Assembly (NCBI GenBank): GCA_002394525.1
Contig: DGUF01000261.1
Span: 1 to 8,178, forward strand
Source of the DNA: Lachnospiraceae bacterium UBA4317
GTDB taxonomy: Bacteria; Bacillota_A; Clostridia; Lachnospirales; Lachnospiraceae
Direction: 5' to 3'
DNA: 8,178 nt
The translations under genes and the position numbers were made by a program. Positions 1 through 6,261 of this stretch are shown here, one piece after another (positions within the stretch are counted from its first letter, which is position 1; each line of letters begins with the position of its first letter). The notes under the pieces were generated by a model. That model was not told the DNA's origin. It saw only the letters and a program-made list of their open reading frames with translations, and ran no database searches.

Positions 1-58
1 ATTAATGCCTATTATTATATATTGCCCTGCGGGCGTCTGTCCACGTCCGATCGTCTAA

Positions 59-117
59 ATGAAATCCTGTAGATTTTTATATAATCTCTATATATAATAA
101 CAAATAAGGGATTTCAT
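59..117 (+). promoter_or_regulatory. Candidate promoter region inside a 9-bp inverted repeat, upstream of the DUF1576 gene
   Basis: The segment is strongly AT-rich and contains two TATAAT hexamers (80-85 and 93-98). The second has a weak -35-like TAGATT at 70-75 with a 17-bp spacer. It is bracketed by a perfect 9-bp inverted repeat, ATGAAATCC (59-67) and GGATTTCAT (109-117). The repeat could be an operator or the base of a leader stem. Neither the start site nor a regulator can be named from sequence; the -35 match is poor, so the call rests on the -10 elements and position. Confidence 0.35.
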
Positions 118-147
118 GTCATAAATAGTTTACACGCTAACTAATTC

Positions 148-153
148 AGGGGG
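148..153 (+). promoter_or_regulatory. Ribosome binding site of the DUF1576 gene
   Basis: AGGGGG lies 9 nt before the ATG at 163. It supports that start over the in-frame ATG at 181 (Met7), which has no comparable purine-rich site in front of it. Confidence 0.7.
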
Positions 154-162
154 AAATCAATC

Positions 163-1677
163 ATGTCAACAAGCCGTTCTATGAATACCCGGTCCGCGTC
201 CGCAGGCCGGGCCAGCAGTCATGCACAGGCAGTCACCACAAAACGCAACAGCAATATCATCGACAGCATCACCTTCGGCTTTTCCGCGTCGCTCCTTTGC
301 GCCTGCGCCGCGGGGGCTGTCTACACCGGGACAGGCGGGACGCTCCTGCGGGACCTGGTCAGGATCCTGACCTCACCGGGGCCGCTCGTGACCGACTACT
401 TCAATCTGGGCAGCATGCCGGCGGCCTTTCTCAACGCGGGGCTCTGCGGGCTGACCATGGCTCTTTTTATGTTCCTGCTGCCGGGTCCTTCCCACGTCAA
501 TACCCTGGCGGGCTATTTTCTGGTGATCGCCCACTGCTTCTACGGCCTCAATTTTCTCAATATGTGGCCCTGCTTTCTCGCGCCCTTTTTATATCTGAAG
601 ATCAAGGGTCTGGACTACAACGAAAACCTGCATGTCTGCATGTTCGCGACCTGCTTCAGCCCCTTCGTGAGCGAGCTGCTCTTCCGCTACACCCTGGGGG
701 ACGCCTATGTGCCCGGCGAGATCCAGCTCACGGTCAAGGGCTGTCTTCTGACTCTTTTGTTCGCCCTCATGCTCTCCTTCGTCGCGCCGGCCGTCCTGCC
801 CGGCGTCAAGGCCTGGCACAAGGGCTACAACCTCTATAACGGCGGTCTGGCCTACGGCATGTTCGGCTTTCTGCTCTACAGCTTCCTCTACCGAACCATG
901 GGGATCGATGCGCCCAAGACCCCCATCGTGCCCAATCCCGTGTACGCGGGCTTCGGCCGGTCCTTCACCCTTTTCGGGAATATCTATTTCATCCTGCTCT
1001 TTGCCGCCTGCCTCCTGGCCGGCTGGCTTCTGAACGGCCGCCGGCTGGCCGGCATCGGCCACCTCTTCCAGGACACCGGCTACCAGAGCAATTTCGCCAT
1101 GAAATACGGCATGCAGATCTGCCTGATCAATATCGGCTTCTACGGTCTCCTGTTTCTGGCCTACATCAACCTGGTCATGCTCTTCACCAGGGGGGCCGGC
1201 TTCACCGGGCCCACCTTCGGCGTGATCTTCGCAGCCCTCACCTTTACCTCCATGGGCCAGCATGTCCGCAATGTCTGGCCGATCTTTGTCGGCTACCCTC
1301 TTCTGTCCATCTTTTCGACCCTCTTCAACCACCTGATCGGAGGGCACGCGGCCTGGACGGTCTCCACCCAGGCCTATATCAACAGTGTGGCCTTCGCGAC
1401 CGGTCTCTGCCCCATCGTCGGCCGCTACGGCACGGCCGCCGGCATCGCCGCCGGCATGCTCTGCGCCGCCCTGTGCACCTCCACCGGAGCCCTGCACGGG
1501 GGCCTGATGCTCTACAACGGGGGCTTTACAGCCGGCATCACCGCCCTGATCCTGATCCCCATCCTGGAGCACTATGTAAAAAATCCCCGCAGCTCCATGG
1601 ACCAGCACATCGACCTGCGGGATATGATGACCCTGAACGAAAACGCCGTCCGGTCAGAGAGCAAAAACGACCGGTAA
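163..1677 (+). CDS. DUF1576 domain-containing multi-pass membrane protein
   Basis: A 504-residue integral membrane protein that I recognise as the DUF1576 family, which is of unknown function. A hydrophilic Ser/Arg/Thr-rich leader of about 30 residues precedes roughly a dozen or more hydrophobic segments, with a hydrophilic C-terminal tail (about 475-504). The protein is internally duplicated. W135-P136 in an 'NMWPCF' context matches W372-P373 in 'NVWPIF', and H219-K-G-Y-N-LYNGG (to G228) matches H445-G-G-L-M-LYNGG (to G454), each followed by another hydrophobic stretch. Such inverted or direct repeat architecture is typical of secondary transporters and channels, so a transport role is a reasonable inference, but no substrate can be assigned. 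It appears monocistronic, with its own ribosome binding site and three hairpins after the stop, and converges on the radical SAM gene. I am sure of the family and have no function to offer. Confidence 0.88.
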   Translation: MSTSRSMNTRSASAGRASSHAQAVTTKRNSNIIDSITFGFSASLLCACAAGAVYTGTGGTLLRDLVRILTSPGPLVTDYFNLGSMPAAFLNAGLCGLTMALFMFLLPGPSHVNTLAGYFLVIAHCFYGLNFLNMWPCFLAPFLYLKIKGLDYNENLHVCMFATCFSPFVSELLFRYTLGDAYVPGEIQLTVKGCLLTLLFALMLSFVAPAVLPGVKAWHKGYNLYNGGLAYGMFGFLLYSFLYRTMGIDAPKTPIVPNPVYAGFGRSFTLFGNIYFILLFAACLLAGWLLNGRRLAGIGHLFQDTGYQSNFAMKYGMQICLINIGFYGLLFLAYINLVMLFTRGAGFTGPTFGVIFAALTFTSMGQHVRNVWPIFVGYPLLSIFSTLFNHLIGGHAAWTVSTQAYINSVAFATGLCPIVGRYGTAAGIAAGMLCAALCTSTGALHGGLMLYNGGFTAGITALILIPILEHYVKNPRSSMDQHIDLRDMMTLNENAVRSESKNDR

Positions 1678-1678
1678 A

Positions 1679-1706
1679 GATCAGGATCCGGGTCCGGGTC
1701 CTGATC
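1679..1706 (+). terminator. Stem-loop directly after the DUF1576 stop codon
   Basis: GATCAGGATCC (1679-1689) pairs with GGGTCCTGATC (1696-1706): an 11-bp stem with one wobble pair and a 6-nt loop. It begins one base after the stop codon. The wobble pair is stable only in plus-strand RNA, because on the minus strand it becomes an A-C mismatch. No U-run follows, so on its own it is more likely an mRNA 3'-end stabiliser or part of a compound terminator. Confidence 0.45.
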
Positions 1707-1713
1707 GATAAAC

Positions 1714-1754
1714 GGGGGGTGACATGCCTTGTTTCCAAAGACATGTCACCCCCC
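1714..1754. terminator. Strong 13-bp hairpin between convergent genes
   Basis: GGGGGGTGACATG (1714-1726) and CATGTCACCCCCC (1742-1754) form a perfect 13-bp inverted repeat. After one mismatch, CTT (1728-1730) and AAG (1738-1740) can add three more pairs. It lies midway between the convergent DUF1576 and radical SAM genes, where a bidirectional terminator is expected. T-richness after the stem is slight in both directions (ATTTGT on plus, GTTTATC on minus), so intrinsic termination is plausible but not textbook. Confidence 0.55.
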
Positions 1755-1774
1755 ATTTGTGCCTCATCCCGCAA

Positions 1775-1804
1775 ACTCCCGGTCTGCGGGAGTCTTTATT
1801 CTTC
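1775..1804 (+). terminator. Rho-independent terminator for the DUF1576 gene
   Basis: ACTCCCG (1775-1781), a 5-nt loop, and CGGGAGT (1787-1793) form a perfect 7-bp GC-rich stem, followed on the plus strand by the T-rich CTTTATTCTTC. This is the best intrinsic terminator of the three hairpins here. In the minus direction the stem is followed by TTGCGGG, so it would not serve the radical SAM gene well. Confidence 0.6.
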
Positions 1805-1824
1805 TATGATTATTCTTCTATGAT
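1797..1824. repeat. 14-bp perfect tandem duplication across a stop codon
   Basis: TATTCTTCTATGAT occurs twice head to tail (1797-1810 and 1811-1824). The second copy encodes the last codons and part of the stop of the minus-strand radical SAM protein (ending Ile-Ile-Glu-Glu-stop). The first copy lies just beyond it. Because the duplication falls after the stop it does not alter the protein. It looks like a replication-slippage event. Confidence 0.75.
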
Positions 1825-4740
1825 CCTGCCCATTTCCCCCAGGGAAATGAAGCGCGCGGAAAGCTCTGCCGCGCCCTCTGCCGCAGCGCCCTCTCTTCCA
1901 TCAGGTTCCCTCTCCGCGAGGAGGTCAACGCGGTGGATCTCCAGGGCGTCCTCCGGCAGGTCCAGGCCGCTCCTGCGGAAGGCCTCGCCGATGATCTGCT
2001 CCGGCCGCAGGTTCTCCCCGACCCTGGAGCAGACACACATGCGGATCCTGTCCCCTTCACAGGCAAACTCATAGATCAAAGGCTTCATGTCCAGGGTGCG
2101 GAAGCCTTTTTTTGTTTCCTTGGTCCAGAGGATCTGGTCCTGCGCGACAAAATCCTCCAGGACCTGCCTCCAGTTCTCCGGGGGGAGATAGCCCCCTGTC
2201 CCGCGAAAGCCCACCTCATAGACGGCGGCCGCGACGACAGACATGGCCTTCTGGGGCTTGCGGGCATTGCCTCCGCCGCCCAGGGGAACCGTCTCGCCGA
2301 TCTGGCGGAAATCCAGGATCTCCAGGCCCTCGGGCATCATGGGCCGCAGCTGGTCCAGGGCATGGGCCGTGCTGACCGGCGACCCGATCTCCATATCCAC
2401 ATACTCCCCGGTGCTGGTGAGGCCCAGGCCCAGGGGCATGGCCGTGGACATGATCATCCGGGGCGTGATCCCGTCGGAGTAGCGGATGTCGATGTCCGTG
2501 CGCCGGATACACTTCTGCAGAAAGCGCATGAGCTCCAGGTGTCCAATGAATTTCATGGGGCCGTACTTGGCCAGGCGCATGCGGATCTTGATGCAGATGC
2601 CGGTTTCCTCCGCTTCAGTCTCCATGTCTGAAGGCCCGGCCTCCGCTTCCGTACCGGGCCCGGGCTCCCGCGTGTCCGCAGGTCCGCCGGAAATCACCGG
2701 CTCCCGCATACCCGCAGTTTCGTCGGAAATCTCCGTCTCCCGTGCGTCCGCAGGTCCGTCAAAAGGTTCCGCCTCCTGTGCCTTCGCAGGCAGGCCAAAA
2801 GCTTCCGGCTCCCGGGAATCCGGATGTCCACCGGCAGGCCCGGCTCCCTGCTCCGCACCGGGTTCCGCTTTTGTCCCGGCCGGCCCCCGCAGGCAGACGC
2901 CGCAGCCATAGGAGGCCGCGCCGCAGCCGCTGCAGGCCTCCCGGCAGTTGGGCGTGAGCTGCGCCGCCTTTGCCCTGTCCCACTCCCGGCGGAGGAATTC
3001 GCGGCGCACGCCGACGTCGATGAAGTCCCAGGGAAAGATCTCGTCCTCTCCCCTCTCCCGCAGGGTATAAAAGTCCATGTCAAAGCCCAGGTCCGCCGCG
3101 GCCTGGTCCCACCTGTCGTAATCCCAGGTCTCCAGCCAGCAGTCAAAGACCGCCCCCCGGCGGTAGGCCTCCAGGATCAGGTCCGCCGTCCTGCGGTCCC
3201 CCCTGGCCAGGACCCCCTCCAGGTAGATCATGGGGGCGTCATGCCAGCTGTAGCGGATGCTCCGGTGGTTGTGGGAGGCGTAGATGGCATGGTTGACCTG
3301 GGCCGCGAAGCCCAGATAGTCCCCCGCGTGGTACATGGGCGCCCACTGAAAGGGGGTGAAGGGCTTGGGGACAAAGAAGGAGGTGCTCACCGTGATCTGG
3401 CAGCGCCCGTTCCTCTGGGCCTTGGGGACCTCCTCATAATAGGCGGCCGAGATCTTGTTGGCCAGGTCGGAGATCGCGGTCCGGTCCTCTTCGGTCTCGG
3501 TCGGCAGGCCCAGCATAAAGTAGAGCTTGACCTTGTTCCAGCCCCCGCGGAAGGCCTCGCGGGCCCCCTTGAGGATGTCCTCCTCCGTGATCCCCTTGTT
3601 GATCACGTCCCTGAGCCTCTGGGAGCCCGCCTCCGGCGCGAAGGTCAGGCTGGACCTGCGGACGTCCTGGACCCTGGCCATGAGGTCCAGGGAAAAGGCA
3701 TCGATCCTGAGCGAGGGAACCTGGAGCTTGACCCGCTCCTTCTCATAGCGGTCGGAGATATGGTCCACGATCTCATGGATGCAGGAATAATCGCTGGAAC
3801 TCAGAGAGCTCAGCAGGATGTCATCCTGGCCCGTGCTCTCCAGCATGGCGTCCGCATAGGCCCTGACCGTCTCCAGGTCCCGCTCCCGGTTGGGCCGGTA
3901 GATCATGCCGGCCTGGCAGAAACGGCAGCCCCGGATGCAGCCCCGCTGCAGCTCGACGGCCACCCGGTCCTGGGTCACCGTGATAAAGGGGATCAGGGGC
4001 TTTAAGGGATAGGGGGCCCGGTCCAGGTCCCTCTCCGCCTGCCGGCGGACCACGGCCGGTACATCCGGGTACTTTGGCCGGAAGGATGCGATCGTGCCGT
4101 CCTCCCCGTATTCCACCTCATAGAGAGAGGGGACATAGATTCCAGGGACCTGCGCGGCCGCCCGCAGAAAGGCGGCCCTCCCGGCCCCCTTCTCCTTCAT
4201 GGACCTGTAGAGGTCCAGCAGGGCATCGTAGGAAGTCTCCCCCTCTCCGATATAAAACATGTCAAAAAAGCGGGCGACCGGCTCCGGATTGCAGGCGCAG
4301 GGCCCGCCGCCAATGACGATCGGATCCCGGTCTGTCCGGTCGGCCGCCTCCAGGGGAATGCCCGACAGGTCCAGGACCTGCAGGATATTGGTGTAGCAGA
4401 GCTCGAACTGCAGGGTCATGCCCAGAAAATCGAAGTCCCGGACCGGATCCTGGGATTCCAGGGCAAAGAGGGGGATGTTTCGGTCCCGCAGCAGCCGGTC
4501 CATATCCGTCCAGGGCGAAAAGACCCGCTCGCACCAGGTGTCCTCCCTGCGGTTGAAAAGCTCATAGAGGATCTGAATCCCCAGGTGGGACATCCCGATC
4601 TCATAGAGGTCCGGAAAGCACATGGCAAAACGGATCGGGACCCCCCTGTCCTTGTGGACCGCGTTCATCTCATTTCCCAGATAGCGGGCAGGCTTCTGCA
4701 CCTGCAGCAGCAGTTCATCCGGCAATGCCAGTTTTTTCAT
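1810..4740 (-). CDS. TIGR03960-type radical SAM protein fused to a TIGR03936/DUF2344 domain
   Basis: A 976-residue protein whose reaction is not known. The N-terminal part (about 1-200) is the B12-binding-like region of the TIGR03960 family. It includes D44-L-Y-E-I-G49, which resembles DxHxxG but has Tyr for His, and the family signature GGGPCACNPEP (144-154) with IGEGE (164-168). The radical SAM core has C268-x3-C272-x2-C275 for the [4Fe-4S] cluster, followed by Gln. The conserved GLPTETEED element lies at 411-419. A second cysteine cluster follows: C599, C603, C606, C613, C616. Residues about 617-715 are a low-complexity Pro/Glu/Gly/Ala linker with five 12-residue repeats. The DUF2344 (radical SAM-linked) domain runs from about 717 to 950. 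The start is chosen at 4740 because the family's 'KPARYLGNE' element begins at residue 16; AAAGGA lies 11 nt upstream. In many Clostridia this gene sits beside RNase E/G and ribosomal L21/L27 genes, which are absent here. A role in RNA or ribosome modification has been suggested by that association and is unproven. Confidence 0.9.
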   Translation of the reverse strand: MKKLALPDELLLQVQKPARYLGNEMNAVHKDRGVPIRFAMCFPDLYEIGMSHLGIQILYELFNRREDTWCERVFSPWTDMDRLLRDRNIPLFALESQDPVRDFDFLGMTLQFELCYTNILQVLDLSGIPLEAADRTDRDPIVIGGGPCACNPEPVARFFDMFYIGEGETSYDALLDLYRSMKEKGAGRAAFLRAAAQVPGIYVPSLYEVEYGEDGTIASFRPKYPDVPAVVRRQAERDLDRAPYPLKPLIPFITVTQDRVAVELQRGCIRGCRFCQAGMIYRPNRERDLETVRAYADAMLESTGQDDILLSSLSSSDYSCIHEIVDHISDRYEKERVKLQVPSLRIDAFSLDLMARVQDVRRSSLTFAPEAGSQRLRDVINKGITEEDILKGAREAFRGGWNKVKLYFMLGLPTETEEDRTAISDLANKISAAYYEEVPKAQRNGRCQITVSTSFFVPKPFTPFQWAPMYHAGDYLGFAAQVNHAIYASHNHRSIRYSWHDAPMIYLEGVLARGDRRTADLILEAYRRGAVFDCWLETWDYDRWDQAAADLGFDMDFYTLRERGEDEIFPWDFIDVGVRREFLRREWDRAKAAQLTPNCREACSGCGAASYGCGVCLRGPAGTKAEPGAEQGAGPAGGHPDSREPEAFGLPAKAQEAEPFDGPADARETEISDETAGMREPVISGGPADTREPGPGTEAEAGPSDMETEAEETGICIKIRMRLAKYGPMKFIGHLELMRFLQKCIRRTDIDIRYSDGITPRMIMSTAMPLGLGLTSTGEYVDMEIGSPVSTAHALDQLRPMMPEGLEILDFRQIGETVPLGGGGNARKPQKAMSVVAAAVYEVGFRGTGGYLPPENWRQVLEDFVAQDQILWTKETKKGFRTLDMKPLIYEFACEGDRIRMCVCSRVGENLRPEQIIGEAFRRSGLDLPEDALEIHRVDLLAEREPDGREGAAAEGAAELSARFISLGEMGRIIEE
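2647..2826 (-). repeat. Five tandem 36-bp units encoding a 12-residue repeat
   Basis: Within the linker of the radical SAM protein, residues 639-698 divide into five 12-residue units with no gaps: HPDSREPEAFGL, PAKAQEAEPFDG, PADARETEISDE, TAGMREPVISGG and PADTREPGPGTE. The consensus is roughly P-A-x-x-R-E-P/x followed by a G-containing turn. At DNA level the units are 36 bp (2826-2791, 2790-2755, 2754-2719, 2718-2683, 2682-2647) and share blocks such as the TCCGCAGG and GGCTCCCG type. They have diverged, so this is not a recent expansion. It probably forms a flexible spacer between catalytic and DUF2344 domains. Confidence 0.85.
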
Positions 4741-4891
4741 AAGTCAGCAAATCCTTTCCAGACCGTAAAAGTCCTTTGTATTCCGGTGTCCGAAGTGGTA
4801 CACTGGTCAATGTGCCGTTTTTTATCTATACATTTTTCACCGCGCACATTAAACATTTTATACACTTTCATTCTATTGAAAAGAGGGGCAT
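4741..4891. promoter_or_regulatory. Divergent promoter region between radical SAM and NhaC-type genes
   Basis: The 151 bp separate two divergent starts and must contain both promoters. On the plus strand, TGGTCA (4804-4809) and TATACA (4827-4832) are separated by 17 bp and form the best candidate for the antiporter gene. A second TATACA at 4859-4864 has only a weak -35. On the minus strand, TTGACC (4810-4805) is a fair -35, but no good -10 lies at the right distance. AGTG-GTA-CACT (4794-4804) is a small inverted repeat nearby. AGAGGGG (4882-4888) serves as the ribosome binding site for the ATG at 4892. Confidence 0.4.
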
Positions 4892-6202
4892 ATGAATCAG
4901 AAAGAAAAAAAGATCAGACCTAACCCTGCGGCGCTTCTGCCGATCGCGCTCTTTCTCCTCATCTATCTGGGGAACGGAATCTTTTTCCAGTACCTGTCCA
5001 ATGACGAGGGGCAGATGGGCTTTTATGTCGTCTCCGTCGTCCTGGCCTTTTCCATCGCGCTGATCGCGGCCTTTTTCCAGAACAGGAGCCGGACCTTTGA
5101 TGAAAAGATCCACATCTGCGCGGAAGGGATCGGGGACGACAACATCGTCACCATGCTCTTTATCTTCATCCTGGCGGGAGCCTTCAGCGGGATCGCCGCC
5201 GAGGCGGGAGGCGCCTCCAGCACCGCCAACCTGCTCCTGAGCATCATTCCCGGGAGATTCGCGGTCCCGGGCCTCTTTCTGATCGCCTGCCTGATCTCCA
5301 TGGCAATGGGCACCAGCGTCGGCACGATCACGGTCCTGGCCCCCATCGCCTGTGAGGTCTCGAAAAACGGCAAGCTGCTCCTGCCCCTCTGCGTGGGTGT
5401 CGTCGTCGGCGGCGCCATGTTCGGGGACAACCTCTCCTTTATCTCGGACACCACCATCGCCGCGACCAAGACCCAGGGCGTGGCCATGAAGGACAAGTTC
5501 CGCACCAACATCAGGGTGGCCGCTCCGGCCGCCGCCATCACCTTCGTCATCCTGGTCGTCTACGCCTTCATGAGCCGGGGGGCAGACATCGGAGACTTCT
5601 CCTTCAGCATCCTGCAGGCCCTGCCCTATTTCATCGTTCTGGTCCTGTCGATCGTCGGCATCAATGTCTTTGCCGTCCTGCTGATCGGCATCCTCCTCTT
5701 CGTCCTGGCCGGCATCCTGACCGGATCTCTGACCTACGCGACCGCCCTCTCCTCCATGGGGACCGGGATCTCCGGCATGTTCGAGACCATGATCGTCACG
5801 ATCCTGGTCGCCTCCATCAGTTCTCTTATGCGGGAGCACGGCGGCTTCGCGGCGGTTCTGGCCTTCATCCGGAAACACGCGAAATCGAAAAAGGGCGGCA
5901 TGCTGGGCATCTCGCTCCTCACCGGTCTCATGGATATCGCGACGGCAAATAATACGGTGGCCATCGTCATCGCCGCGCCGATCGCCAGGGAGATCAGCAC
6001 GGAATACGAGATCGATCCGAAAAAAACCGCATCGCTTCTCGATACGGTCTCCTGTATCATGCAGGGCATCATCCCCTACGGCGCACAGCTCCTGGTCGCC
6101 GCTTCCCTCGCCGGGATTTCAAGCATTTCCATCATCCCGTTCCTGTTCTATCCGTTCCTGCTGGCGGTATGTGTGCTGGTTTCCATCCTGCTTGAGAACT
6201 GA
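4892..6202 (+). CDS. NhaC-family Na+/H+ antiporter-like membrane transporter
   Basis: A 436-residue multi-pass inner-membrane protein of the NhaC (ion transporter) type. The best signature is G178-D179-N-L-S-F-I-S-D186-T-T-I-A-A-T, the discontinuous helix of the family with acidic residues likely to bind cation. A second signature is D348-I-A-T-A-N-N354-T-V-A-I in the matching half. Hydrophobic segments run almost throughout. The N-terminus (MNQKEKKIRPNP) is short and basic, as expected for a cytoplasmic start. AGAGGGG immediately upstream supports the ATG. Family members exchange Na+ for H+, and some relatives are organic-substrate antiporters (malate/lactate or amino-acid exchangers), so the substrate here is open. 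It is transcribed divergently from the radical SAM gene and converges on the redoxin gene, so it seems monocistronic. The family call is firm; cation specificity is inference. Confidence 0.88.
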   Translation: MNQKEKKIRPNPAALLPIALFLLIYLGNGIFFQYLSNDEGQMGFYVVSVVLAFSIALIAAFFQNRSRTFDEKIHICAEGIGDDNIVTMLFIFILAGAFSGIAAEAGGASSTANLLLSIIPGRFAVPGLFLIACLISMAMGTSVGTITVLAPIACEVSKNGKLLLPLCVGVVVGGAMFGDNLSFISDTTIAATKTQGVAMKDKFRTNIRVAAPAAAITFVILVVYAFMSRGADIGDFSFSILQALPYFIVLVLSIVGINVFAVLLIGILLFVLAGILTGSLTYATALSSMGTGISGMFETMIVTILVASISSLMREHGGFAAVLAFIRKHAKSKKGGMLGISLLTGLMDIATANNTVAIVIAAPIAREISTEYEIDPKKTASLLDTVSCIMQGIIPYGAQLLVAASLAGISSISIIPFLFYPFLLAVCVLVSILLEN

Positions 6203-6261
6203 ACTGATTCCCATCATCATGAACCTGATTTCTAAAACCTCAATTCAGAGCTTGCCGGCCT
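6203..6261. other. Short convergent intergenic spacer with no clear terminator
   Basis: The 59 bp separate the 3' ends of the antiporter and redoxin genes. I found no stem-loop with a T-run in either direction, so transcription may read through into the opposing gene or end by another mechanism. Confidence 0.5.

Noticed and set aside
20..40. GCCC-TGC-GGGC mini-hairpin near the left edge
   Set aside because: A 4-bp stem with no following T-run on the plus strand; too weak to call a terminator, and the upstream gene it might serve is outside the window.
589..1608. 339-codon minus-strand open frame opposite the DUF1576 gene
   Set aside because: It is low-complexity (rich in Gly, Asp, Glu, Gln), has no recognisable domain, and is fully antisense to a convincing membrane protein gene. 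Such frames are a by-product of GC-rich codon use.
2824..4005. 393-codon plus-strand open frame opposite the radical SAM gene
   Set aside because: It is antisense to the radical SAM core and composed of Pro/Gly/Ala/Val-rich text with no family resemblance.
4868..5878. 336-codon minus-strand open frame opposite the NhaC-type gene
   Set aside because: It is almost purely Asp/Glu/Gly/Gln/Arg, as expected from the complement of hydrophobic transmembrane codons, and has no ribosome binding site or domain.
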